DNA of 64,000 bases from assembly GCA_027214255.1 (NCBI GenBank), contig JAPWHL010000001.1, forward strand, positions 124,001-188,000, in the 5' to 3' direction. The position numbers were made by a program, and so were the translations under genes. Shown piece after piece: positions 18,801 through 26,547 of this stretch. Source of the stretch: Roseovarius aestuarii. GTDB lineage: Bacteria > Pseudomonadota > Alphaproteobacteria > Rhodobacterales > Rhodobacteraceae. Numbering within the stretch: position 1 is the stretch's first letter; each line of letters opens with the position of its first letter. Under the pieces are notes generated by a model, which had not been told where the DNA came from, did no database searches, and was given only the letters and a program-made list of their open reading frames with translations.

Positions 18801-18837
18801 TTTCGGGCTTGGACCGTGATCTGGCCCAAGCCCGAAA
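18801..18837 (-). terminator. Intra-operon hairpin after TRAP binding-protein gene
   Basis: A perfect 12-bp inverted repeat, TTTCGGGCTTGG (18801-18812) and CCAAGCCCGAAA (18826-18837), starts 5 bp after the dctP stop and precedes dctQ. There is no T run following it. It is probably a 3'-end stabiliser or attenuator that keeps binding-protein mRNA above permease mRNA. Confidence 0.65.
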
Positions 18838-18841
18838 TGGG

Positions 18842-19990
18842 TTAGTTCATCGAATAGGTCGCGGCGTCTGCTGTTCCAAACAGCTCTTCGCGGGCGATCT
18901 TGACCAAGGCGTCGCGATCGCTGCGATCAACGCCTTCCAGACGTTTCTCCCACTTGGCAGCAATCGCCTCAAAGTCGGACAACAGCTTGTCCGGGTCTTC
19001 CAGACCAAAGGTCTCGGAGCCCAGTTTCGCGGCGTTGTCTCGCACCACATTGGCAAAGTCGCTTACCGATTTGGACAGATCATCGGCAGGGGTTACGATG
19101 GTGACGCCGTGATCGGGGGCAAGGCCCAATGCCTCGTCGTCGCCATCCATATATTGAATGGTTTCGTCAATCATCGCCTCGGCCAGCGTGTCAAAGAACG
19201 CCTGACGCTGGGTGTCTGACAGCCCTTGCCAGAAGTCACGGTTGGCACCTTGCGAATAACCGGACCAATACAGGCCCAGACTGATTAGCGTCACGTGATC
19301 TGCAACGTCCCACAACGAACGGCTTTTCAGATCGATTGCCGAGATTGCCGCGCAATCCAGCTGACCTTTGTCCAGACCGTCATACATTTCGCTGGACGGG
19401 ACGTTGACGGGAACACCGCCGACACTGGTCAGCCAATCGGATTGAGCGGCACCGGGCACGCGGACTTTCTTGCCCTTCATGTCGGCCAGCGTTTCAATCT
19501 TGCTGGAGCACAGCAGGACATAGGGCGATGTCGCATATCCGCCCAGATAGGCGATGTTGTTGTCTTTCCACTGTTGTTGCAACTGGGGCAGGGTCATGTT
19601 GGCGTCGGTGATGGCAAAGGCCGCCACGAACGGGTCATCATACCCAAAAGCAACCTGCGCCAGCACGTTGTCTTCGGGCAGGTCCGATGGCGTATATGTG
19701 CCCGCGTGATAGCCGATTTGGGCGATCCCGTCACGGATGCCACTGAGGTGCTCGCCCGGGGCCAGCAATACAGGGCCGGTAAACAGCTTGGGTTTTAGGG
19801 TGCCGTTAGATGCAACCTCCAGTCGGGGCAACCACTCGACATAGGAATGTTTGGACAGTGGATGAGTCGCTGGCAACCACGCGCTTGCATTGAATTCTAC
19901 GACGTCATCGGCAGCGGCCACCTTCGGCTCGGCAAAGACAGAGGCCGTCAATGCGATGGCAGACAGTGTTACGGTGGATAGTTTTTTCAT
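18842..19990 (-). CDS. TRAP transporter solute-binding protein (DctP family)
   Basis: A periplasmic receptor of 382 residues. The start is the ATG at 19990 (MKKLSTVTLSAIAL), which gives a clean Sec signal peptide with cleavage after about VAAA; the frame stays open upstream but there is no other plausible start. The mature part matches DctP-type proteins, for example ETLADMKGKKVRVPG and VPSSEMYDGLDKGQLDCAAI. It is the first gene of the operon dctP-dctQ-dctM-hyuA-hyuB-GYD. The upstream region is AT-rich and likely holds the promoter. Ligand unknown, probably a carboxylate or lactam used by HyuAB. Confidence 0.93.
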   Translation of the reverse strand: MKKLSTVTLSAIALTASVFAEPKVAAADDVVEFNASAWLPATHPLSKHSYVEWLPRLEVASNGTLKPKLFTGPVLLAPGEHLSGIRDGIAQIGYHAGTYTPSDLPEDNVLAQVAFGYDDPFVAAFAITDANMTLPQLQQQWKDNNIAYLGGYATSPYVLLCSSKIETLADMKGKKVRVPGAAQSDWLTSVGGVPVNVPSSEMYDGLDKGQLDCAAISAIDLKSRSLWDVADHVTLISLGLYWSGYSQGANRDFWQGLSDTQRQAFFDTLAEAMIDETIQYMDGDDEALGLAPDHGVTIVTPADDLSKSVSDFANVVRDNAAKLGSETFGLEDPDKLLSDFEAIAAKWEKRLEGVDRSDRDALVKIAREELFGTADAATYSMN

Positions 19991-20451
19991 ATTAGTCCCC
20001 TCCAGGTTTGAAGTGTCATTGCGAGAGTGAACTAGATCGCCATTAATAACTCCAATGCTAAAAAAGTATCTCAAGATATCATTTTCGATATTAATTAGGT
20101 CGAATACTGTGGGAGCGCTAGCGTTTGGTTTTATAATTAGTGCAATAATATCAACTGGGTGGTGTGTGTTTGTCCTGGGGTGATCGTGCCCTTGATAGGC
20201 GCGCGATCTGACAGGCCACTTGGGCAGGATTAACTTGGATGTGGTCAGAGCGGACGGGCTGGTGCCTGTCAATTAGGCAGGGCGGCGCCAGTTTGCGTGG
20301 ATGTTTGGCACCTCAATCCTTGATGCGGGCCTTCAGGGCCGCATCCCAAAAAGAGGGCCCATCGCGGTCTCGCCGATAAAACGGCTTTCTTTTCCGGATG
20401 CGCCGCAGGCGGGCAGGGCGGGGGTGTTTGACGTCGTTGGATTTACAGTAC
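19991..20451. promoter_or_regulatory. Intergenic region upstream of the TRAP/hyu operon
   Basis: This 461-bp stretch holds no convincing gene. The part nearest dctP (about 20030-20110) is strikingly AT-rich for this genome and contains the imperfectly repeated element TATCTCAAGATA (20067-20078) followed by GATATC and GATATT. These are plausible promoter and LysR-type binding sites for the operon reading leftward. The distal part (about 20322-20344) has a GATGCGG/CCGCATC inverted repeat that could terminate the GMC oxidoreductase gene, also read leftward. Confidence 0.4.
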
Positions 20452-22080
20452 CTATGGCAAGTCGGGATAGACCGGCACGTTTACCGGATCCTTCGGGGCA
20501 ATCCCGCGAATAGCATCGGCCATCTTCTCGGCGATCATAATGGTTGGTGCATTGGTGTTGCCGCTGACGATATCGGGCATGATGGACGCATCTATGACGC
20601 GCAGGCCGTCGACATGGCGGACTTTGCCTGCGCCATCAACCACCGCATTTGGATCGGTGCCCATCCGGCAGGTGCCAACGGGGTGATAGGCGCTTTCGAC
20701 GCGGGCGCGCACGAAGGCGTCCAGATGTTCGTCGCTGTCCATATGCGCACCGGGCTGGATTTCCTCGCCTCGATAAGGATCAAAGGCGGGCTGGGAAACA
20801 AGCCGACGCGTCAGGCGCAACCCCGCACGAAAGTCGGCGCGGTCCTGAGGGTCTTCCAGATAATTGAACCGGATCAACGGCGCGTCATCCGGGTTGGGGC
20901 TGGCCAATGTAATCCGGCCACGGCTTTTGGGGCGCATGGGACCGACATGGGCCTGAAACCCGTGCCCCCGCACTGGGTTCTTGCCGTCGTAGTCAATCGC
21001 AAGTGGAAGGAAATGCCACTGAATGTCGGGATGCGCGGCAACGTCCGACAAGGTGGCAAAACCGCCGGTCTCAAACTGACAGGATGCGCCGGGGCCCGAG
21101 CGCTTTAGCAGCCATTCCAGACCTGTGCGCAGCTTGGACAGTGGTTGCGTCAGCGGATAGATCGATACGGGCCGAATGCATTTGTACTGCGCATAGACTT
21201 CGAGGTGATCTTGCAGGTTCGCACCGACATCCGGTGCATCGACCGTCACATCAATGCCCATCTTTTGCAAATGCTGCGCGGGGCCGATACCTGACAGCAT
21301 CAGCAGCTGGGGTGAGTTGATCGTGCCGCCGGACAGAATGATCTCGCGGCGTGCGCGCGCTTTGGTCTCTTGCTTGCCAAGACGTAAGTGCACGGCAGTT
21401 GCGCGGCCATCCGTGATGTCGATTTTCAAAACCTTGGCGCGGGTTCTGACATCCAAATTCTTGCGAGATAGGGCCGGCTCCAGAAAGGCGCGCGCGGTGG
21501 ACAGGCGTTCGCCACCGCGGATCGTGTTGTCCATCGGCCCTGTACCGGCCTGCCGGTATCCGTTTTGGTCGTTCGTGCGGCCGATCCCGGCCTGTTCACC
21601 TGCTTTTAGCCACGCCTGATGTAGCGGGTTTTCCATTGGCAACCGGTGCACGTTCAACGTGCCACCCGTGCCATGATACGCGTCGCCGCCCAGCTCGCGG
21701 TTCTCGGACTTCATGAAATAGGGCAGGACGCTGGCATAGTCCCATCCCGTCAGCCCGTAAGAGGCCCAGCGGTCGTAATCGCGTGCATGGCCGCGCACAT
21801 ATGCCATTCCGTTGATCGACGAACTGCCACCCAGAACGCGCCCGCGCGGGCAATACATCCGGCGCCTGTCCAGATACGGTTCGGGTTCGCTCCAATACGC
21901 CCAGTTAAAACGCGTGCCGTTCAACGGATAGGCCAGTGCGGCGGGCATTTTGATGAAAATCGATTTGTCCCGCCCTCCGGCCTCCAGCAGCAGAACGGTG
22001 GATTTTCCGTCTTCACTTAGGCGGTTGGCCAATACGCATCCGGCCGATCCTGCACCGATGATGATATAGTCATATTCCAT
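20452..22080 (-). CDS. GMC family oxidoreductase (choline dehydrogenase-like)
   Basis: A flavoprotein of 542 residues in the glucose-methanol-choline family. The N-terminal FAD motif is DYIIIGAGSAGCVLANRLSE, followed by RGRVLGGSSSINGMAYVRG (GMC signature 1), GGTINSPQLLMLSGIGPA (signature 2) and the C-terminal catalytic region YHPVGTCRMG. The start at 22080 (MEYDYIII) is the usual one; an upstream in-frame ATG at 22107 adds nine atypical residues. It oxidises an alcohol to an aldehyde, as choline dehydrogenase does, but many marine homologues act on other alcohols. A TetR gene lies upstream in the same direction, 64 bp away, and may be co-transcribed. Confidence 0.92.
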   Translation of the reverse strand: MEYDYIIIGAGSAGCVLANRLSEDGKSTVLLLEAGGRDKSIFIKMPAALAYPLNGTRFNWAYWSEPEPYLDRRRMYCPRGRVLGGSSSINGMAYVRGHARDYDRWASYGLTGWDYASVLPYFMKSENRELGGDAYHGTGGTLNVHRLPMENPLHQAWLKAGEQAGIGRTNDQNGYRQAGTGPMDNTIRGGERLSTARAFLEPALSRKNLDVRTRAKVLKIDITDGRATAVHLRLGKQETKARARREIILSGGTINSPQLLMLSGIGPAQHLQKMGIDVTVDAPDVGANLQDHLEVYAQYKCIRPVSIYPLTQPLSKLRTGLEWLLKRSGPGASCQFETGGFATLSDVAAHPDIQWHFLPLAIDYDGKNPVRGHGFQAHVGPMRPKSRGRITLASPNPDDAPLIRFNYLEDPQDRADFRAGLRLTRRLVSQPAFDPYRGEEIQPGAHMDSDEHLDAFVRARVESAYHPVGTCRMGTDPNAVVDGAGKVRHVDGLRVIDASIMPDIVSGNTNAPTIMIAEKMADAIRGIAPKDPVNVPVYPDLP

Positions 22081-22144
22081 TTCATAATGTCCTGTGCTGG
22101 GTGCCACGGGCAGGGGGGCGGGGCAAGGTGGCGCTGTTTTGGCC

Positions 22145-22771
22145 TCAGCTCAGCCCCAGCTCACGCTTGAAATAATCCTGACACAGGCCGATCGCCTGCT
22201 CGCCGGTGATGACGTTGTCATGAATCGACAAGCCCAGCCAAAGACCGTCCGAAAGGGCGATGAACCCCAGTGCCACGTTGCGCGTGTCAATGTCGGCCCC
22301 GATGTCATTGGCGGCGTCGGCAACCATGCGTTCGGTTCTCAGGACGTAATCATTGTACAGTTGGCGGTTGGCGGCACGGACCTTGTCGTTGAACCGGGTT
22401 TCATGCCACAGGGCCAAAAACGCGGTTCTGTTCAGGTCGGTGAAAACGGGGGCCGAAAACAGGGCTGCGGGCATGGCCAGAAGTTTTTCAATCGCGCTGC
22501 CGTCGCATTTGTTGAGTGCCTCTTTGATCGAGACCGATATCCGTCCGAACAGATGCTGGAGGGCTGCGACCATCACATCGTCCTTGTTGGCAAAGTAATG
22601 GCCCAACAACCCGCGCGAGCTGCCTGCGGCCTTGCAGATGGTCGTGACGGTTGTGCCCGACACCCCGCGCTCGGCCAGCGAGCGCAACGCCCCCTCAACG
22701 AAGGCCCGGCGGCGGTACTCGTTGATTTCTGCATGTGTGCGCGGGCGCGCTGGGCTTTGGGGCTTGGACAC
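22145..22771 (-). CDS. TetR/AcrR family regulator (BetI-like)
   Basis: A one-component repressor of 208 residues. I chose the GTG at 22771 (VSKPQSPARP) because it has a strong AAGGAG at proper spacing; an upstream ATG at 22822 lies within the likely promoter. The N-terminal helix-turn-helix reads VTTICKAAGSSRGLLGHYFANKDD, with the rest an all-helical ligand domain resembling BetI-type regulators. It is divergent from the Fe/2OG oxygenase gene and upstream of the GMC oxidoreductase. An inverted repeat in the divergent promoter fits its operator. The ligand is unknown, perhaps an amine, choline-like compound or aldehyde. Confidence 0.9.
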   Translation of the reverse strand: MSKPQSPARPRTHAEINEYRRRAFVEGALRSLAERGVSGTTVTTICKAAGSSRGLLGHYFANKDDVMVAALQHLFGRISVSIKEALNKCDGSAIEKLLAMPAALFSAPVFTDLNRTAFLALWHETRFNDKVRAANRQLYNDYVLRTERMVADAANDIGADIDTRNVALGFIALSDGLWLGLSIHDNVITGEQAIGLCQDYFKRELGLS

Positions 22772-22833
22772 GGGCGACTCCTTCTGACCGGTTACAGGCC
22801 CACAGTAGGGGATGAGAATCATGAGTGCAAAAT

Positions 22834-22855
22834 ATTTGTTGAGCGTCCAACAAAT
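22834..22855. promoter_or_regulatory. Probable TetR operator between tetR and the oxygenase gene
   Basis: A perfect inverted repeat, ATTTGTTG (22834-22841) and CAACAAAT (22848-22855), with a 6-nt centre AGCGTC, lies in the 132-bp divergent intergenic region. Its form (TTG-N6-CAA core) is typical of TetR/BetI-type operators, and its position would let one site repress both directions. The match is structural; binding is inferred. Confidence 0.65.
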
Positions 22856-22903
22856 TTATGGAAGCAATCCGTAACGATCATAAACAGCAGGGAGGAGCAC
22901 CAG

Positions 22904-23716
22904 ATGCGACCAGAAGAAATCGTCAACCTCGAGGCCTATCCGATCCTTGATCCATCGGATCCAAAACGCGCCGCCCTTGTTGCGCGCCTCAAGAAGGAGC
23001 TGGACGAAAAGCAATATGTTTCGCTGCCTGACTTCATCAAACCCGAGGCGCGTCAGAAAGCTGTTGCTGATGCTATGGCGGCCTTGCCGAATGCGCATCA
23101 CAATGGATCCCGTCGCAATTGTTATCTCTATCGCCAGGGTGATCCGTCCCTGCCTGATGATCACCCCAGCAACATCATGATGGAGGCCAGCTCGCGTATG
23201 CTGGCCTATGATCGCTTTGCCGACGATTGTCCGGTCAAGACATTGTATCACTGGGAACCTGTCCGCCAGATGGTGGCAGAAATCGTGGGCAGCGAAACAC
23301 TCTATGACAATGAGGATCCGTGCCAGCCCGTGAATCTGCTATGTTATCAGACCGGGGACCGTTCGGCGTGGCATTTTGATTCCGTCAATGCATTTACCAT
23401 GACGTTGATGTTGCAGGCCTCGGAGAGCGGGGGGGACTTTGAAATGGTTCCGAACACGCGCACCGACGATGATCCCAACCATGATTATGTCACGCGCGTC
23501 CTCAAGGGCGATTGCCCGCAGGATGCAGTATCTGTCGCCCGAGAGGCCGGGGCGCTCTGCATTTTCCGGGGATGCAACTCTCTTCACCGCGTTTCGCCGG
23601 TTGAGGGGGCGACCATGCGGATCATGGGTGTGTTCGTCTATGAAACCGAACCGGGCATTGTGGGGGACCCGGAAGTGAACGCGACCGTTTATGGCCGTGC
23701 ACAGGCGACGGCCTAG
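22904..23716 (+). CDS. HalD/BesD-like Fe(II)/2-oxoglutarate-dependent oxygenase with HxD motif
   Basis: A soluble protein of 270 residues; the ATG at 22904 follows a strong GGGAGGAGC ribosome site. It resembles the HalD/BesD family of non-haem iron, 2-oxoglutarate enzymes that chlorinate or hydroxylate free amino acids. The double-stranded beta-helix core carries His157-x-Asp159 (WHFDS), a distal His228 (SLHRV) and a candidate 2OG-binding Arg239 (ATMRI). Halogenases of this group replace the Asp by Gly or Ala to open a chloride site; here the Asp is present, so hydroxylation is the more likely reaction. It is probably followed in one transcript by a peptide/amine-type binding protein and a hydroxyacid-type dehydrogenase. 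Substrate inferred to be a small amino acid or amine. Confidence 0.8.
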   Translation: MRPEEIVNLEAYPILDPSDPKRAALVARLKKELDEKQYVSLPDFIKPEARQKAVADAMAALPNAHHNGSRRNCYLYRQGDPSLPDDHPSNIMMEASSRMLAYDRFADDCPVKTLYHWEPVRQMVAEIVGSETLYDNEDPCQPVNLLCYQTGDRSAWHFDSVNAFTMTLMLQASESGGDFEMVPNTRTDDDPNHDYVTRVLKGDCPQDAVSVAREAGALCIFRGCNSLHRVSPVEGATMRIMGVFVYETEPGIVGDPEVNATVYGRAQATA

Positions 23717-23789
23717 CACGCACGGGCGACCCCGTCAGACAAGGCCGGCGCGCATGAACGCGCCGGCGCATATCCAACAGGAGGAAGAC

Positions 23790-25391
23790 ATGACCAAGAT
23801 CATTCGACCGAATTCATACCAACGCCCAAGTGCGGCGCCGGTGTCGCGCCGCAGCTTTTTGCAAAGCTCGCTGGCCACTGGTGTGGCGCTCGGGGCCTTT
23901 GGTGGCGTCGCCAATCAGGCCCGTGCCGCGACCCCGGTTAAGGGCGGACATATGCGCTTTGGAATGGGGCATGGCAGTTCGACTGATGTATTGGACCCCG
24001 GGCAGGTCTTGAACGGTCTGCTGTCCGCGACCCATTACGCAGTCACTAATACATTGACCGAAGTAGACGCCGATGGCGCGCTTGTGCCCAAACTGGCGAC
24101 AGAATGGGACGCCACTCCGGATGCCCGCGTCTGGAGCTTCAAACTGCGCCCTGGGGTTGAGTTTCACGATGGCAAATCACTGACAACGGATGATGTCATC
24201 GCGTCGATCAACCATCATCGCGGCGAAAACTCTGCGTCTTCGGCCAAAACGATGGTCGATGCCATCCGGGATATCCGTGCCGATGGGGCCGATCGGTTGA
24301 CCATTGAACTGGTCAGCGGCGATGCGGATTTCCCCTTTAAACTTAGCAGCTTTAACTTCCCCATTTATGCGGCGCGCGGTGATGGCAGCCTTGCGTTTGA
24401 AGATGGAGTTGGTGTCGGCGCGTACAGGCTGGTGAATTTTGAACCGGGCACGCGGGCGCAGTTTGAAAAGAACCCCAATTACTGGGATGAAACGCGCGGG
24501 CACTTTGACAGTGCGGAACTGATTTCCATTCGTGATGTGACCGCTCGCACCAATGCGCTGCGCACGGGTGAGATCGATGGTATGGACCGGGTCGAGTTGA
24601 AAACCGCGGGGCGGTTGATGCAATTGCCGGGGATCGTCGTGCAGGAGGTCGAGGGGAAAACCCATTATACCTTCCCTATGCACACGAATGTCGGCCCGTT
24701 TGACAATGCGGATGTCCGTATGGCGGTCAAGCTGGGTCTGGACCGGGACGCAATGCTGGAAACGATCCTGTTCGGACATGGGCAAGTCGGGAATGACCAC
24801 CCCATCAGCGCCGCCTATCCCTTTTTTAACAAAGAGTTGGAGCAGCGCGGTTATGATCCCGACAAGGCAAAATGGCACCTAAAGCAAGCAGGGCATGACC
24901 GGATCGCCCTGACGTTGCACGCATCGGATGCGGCGTTCTCGGGGGCTGTTGATGCGGCCACCTTGTATCAGGAACAAGCCGCCGACGCCGGGGTCGACAT
25001 TACCGTAAAGCGCGAGCCGATTGACGGCTATTGGTCGGATGTCTGGATGAAAAAGCCGTGGTCTGCCTGTTATTGGCCCGGATATGCCACACAAGACAGC
25101 ATTTTTACTCAGGCCTATGCCAAGGGGGCCTCGTGGAATGACACGTTCTGGGACAACGCCCGCTTTAACGAACTGTTGGTTCAAGCGCGCTCAGAGCTGG
25201 ATTCGTCCAAACGGGGTGAGCTGTATGGTGAAATGCAGGCCCTTGTGCGTGATGATGGCGGTTCGGTCGTGCCGTTTTTTGCCAATGACGTGTTTGCGGT
25301 CACAGATAAGGTCGGGTTTGGCAAAGTGTCGAACAATTACGAAGTGGACGGCAGGATGTTTCTTGAACGGTGGTGGTTCAAGGACAGTTAA
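23790..25391 (+). CDS. Orphan ABC transporter substrate-binding protein, family 5, Tat exported
   Basis: A periplasmic peptide/nickel-type solute-binding protein of 533 residues. The ATG at 23790 follows AGGAGGAAG; translation from further upstream would run through non-conserved sequence. The N-terminus has a twin-arginine motif (SRRSFLQ) and a hydrophobic core ending near ARA. The body shows the family signature KLRPGVEFHDGKSLTTDDV. No permease or ATPase genes adjoin it, so it either shares the importer encoded at 3801-7541 or uses one elsewhere. It lies 73 bp after the Fe/2OG oxygenase and is followed by a hairpin, then a dehydrogenase. Confidence 0.92.
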   Translation: MTKIIRPNSYQRPSAAPVSRRSFLQSSLATGVALGAFGGVANQARAATPVKGGHMRFGMGHGSSTDVLDPGQVLNGLLSATHYAVTNTLTEVDADGALVPKLATEWDATPDARVWSFKLRPGVEFHDGKSLTTDDVIASINHHRGENSASSAKTMVDAIRDIRADGADRLTIELVSGDADFPFKLSSFNFPIYAARGDGSLAFEDGVGVGAYRLVNFEPGTRAQFEKNPNYWDETRGHFDSAELISIRDVTARTNALRTGEIDGMDRVELKTAGRLMQLPGIVVQEVEGKTHYTFPMHTNVGPFDNADVRMAVKLGLDRDAMLETILFGHGQVGNDHPISAAYPFFNKELEQRGYDPDKAKWHLKQAGHDRIALTLHASDAAFSGAVDAATLYQEQAADAGVDITVKREPIDGYWSDVWMKKPWSACYWPGYATQDSIFTQAYAKGASWNDTFWDNARFNELLVQARSELDSSKRGELYGEMQALVRDDGGSVVPFFANDVFAVTDKVGFGKVSNNYEVDGRMFLERWWFKDS

Positions 25392-25414
25392 CGAGTCATG
25401 TGTTTTTTGCTGGG

Positions 25415-25440
25415 GGAGGGCGGGTAGATGCCCGCCTTCC
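25415..25440 (+). terminator. Hairpin after orphan binding-protein gene
   Basis: A 10-bp stem with one G-T pair (25415-25424 with 25431-25440, loop TAGATG) begins 24 bp after the binding-protein stop. It is followed by TTAGC rather than a T run. The same arrangement is seen after the other two binding-protein genes in the window. Confidence 0.6.
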
Positions 25441-25553
25441 TTAGCAGTGTTTCATGTTCGCGGCGACGGGACCACAACGCGCTTGCGCTTTTCACTGTGA
25501 ACTCAACCAATAGCAACGATTGTAAATTAACGAACCAACAGGGGGACGCGCGG

Positions 25554-26465
25554 ATGCGCATAGGGTTTATCGGGCTGGGAACCATGGGCGGGGCTGCCGC
25601 GCTGAACTTGATCCGAGGCGGGCATCAGGTGGCGGTCTGCGATCTGGACCGTGATCGCGCAGAACGGCATCTGGCATTGGGCGCCACTTGGGCCGATACG
25701 CCAAGCATGGCCGCACAAGGGGCTGATATCGTCTTTACAATGGTCTTTGGCCCTAAACAGATCGAACAGGTTGTGCGGGGCGAAAACGGGTTGTTGTCGG
25801 CGATGGGGGCCGGGCAAGTCTGGGTGGATATGACCACGAACCAACCCGCTTTGGCCCGGGAATTGGCTGCTGAGATTGCAGCGACTGGCGCGCAGGCTGT
25901 TGATGCGCCGGTGTCGGGGGCCGTTGACGGCGCACGCACGGGGAACATGCCGCAATTTGCCGGGGGCGATGAGCAGACAGTCGAGCGCATCCGCCCCGTG
26001 ATGGAGCTGATGGGGCCGCTTCATTACATGGGCGGGAATGGTTGTGGGTCGATCACGAAACTGGCCAGCAACCAACTGTGGGCCATTCACGCCACCGCAA
26101 TGGGTGAGGCGTTGGTGATGGCGGTGAAATCCGGGGTCGATCTGTCACGCGCTTGGGGCGCGTTAAAGATCGGTGCAAGCGAAAGCTGGTGCATGCATCA
26201 TGATGCGCCATCGGTATTTGCAGGGCATTATGATCCGTCCTTTACCTTGGATTTGTGTCAAAAAGACCTGCGCCTGATCGTAGAGGCCTGCGATGTTGCG
26301 GGCACTGCCGCCCCGGCAACCCGACTGGTTTGTGATCAATTCGAAAAGGCCCGCACCAGATACGGCGGCGACAAGGGCGAATTGCATGTCGTCAAGTTAG
26401 AAGAGGATGCCGCGGGCGTGTCGCTACGTCTTGAGGGCGACTGGGTGCCGCACTGGGAAAAGTAA
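25554..26465 (+). CDS. NAD(P)-dependent oxidoreductase, 3-hydroxyisobutyrate dehydrogenase-like
   Basis: A beta-hydroxyacid dehydrogenase family protein of 303 residues. The start at 25554 (MRIGFIGLGTMGG) gives the canonical Rossmann motif GLGTMG and is preceded by GGGGGA. Further family features are the substrate-binding DAPVSGAVDGARTG and the catalytic-lysine region NGCGSITKLASNQL. Such enzymes oxidise 3-hydroxyisobutyrate, tartronate semialdehyde or similar hydroxyacids. Its position downstream of the hydroxylase and the binding protein suggests it acts on a product of that pathway, although the hairpin and a 162-bp gap leave open a separate promoter. Confidence 0.9.
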   Translation: MRIGFIGLGTMGGAAALNLIRGGHQVAVCDLDRDRAERHLALGATWADTPSMAAQGADIVFTMVFGPKQIEQVVRGENGLLSAMGAGQVWVDMTTNQPALARELAAEIAATGAQAVDAPVSGAVDGARTGNMPQFAGGDEQTVERIRPVMELMGPLHYMGGNGCGSITKLASNQLWAIHATAMGEALVMAVKSGVDLSRAWGALKIGASESWCMHHDAPSVFAGHYDPSFTLDLCQKDLRLIVEACDVAGTAAPATRLVCDQFEKARTRYGGDKGELHVVKLEEDAAGVSLRLEGDWVPHWEK

Positions 26466-26547
26466 GCGCGTTAGGGCCTGCCCCCTTCACGCGTGGCAGA
26501 CTGGCGCTTATGGCGCAAAAGGACTGCACGTTTGCTTTGCGCGGCAT

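Noticed and set aside
20281-20451. Small gene between the TRAP operon and the GMC oxidoreductase
   Set aside because: A plus-strand frame (20301-20513) runs into the GMC gene antisense, with no ribosome site or similarity; the stretch is better explained as a 3' region with a hairpin.
22094-22903. Upstream extension of the oxygenase frame to give a 540-residue protein
   Set aside because: The extension is antisense to the TetR gene and crosses the operator; the true start at 22904 has a strong ribosome site and the right protein length.
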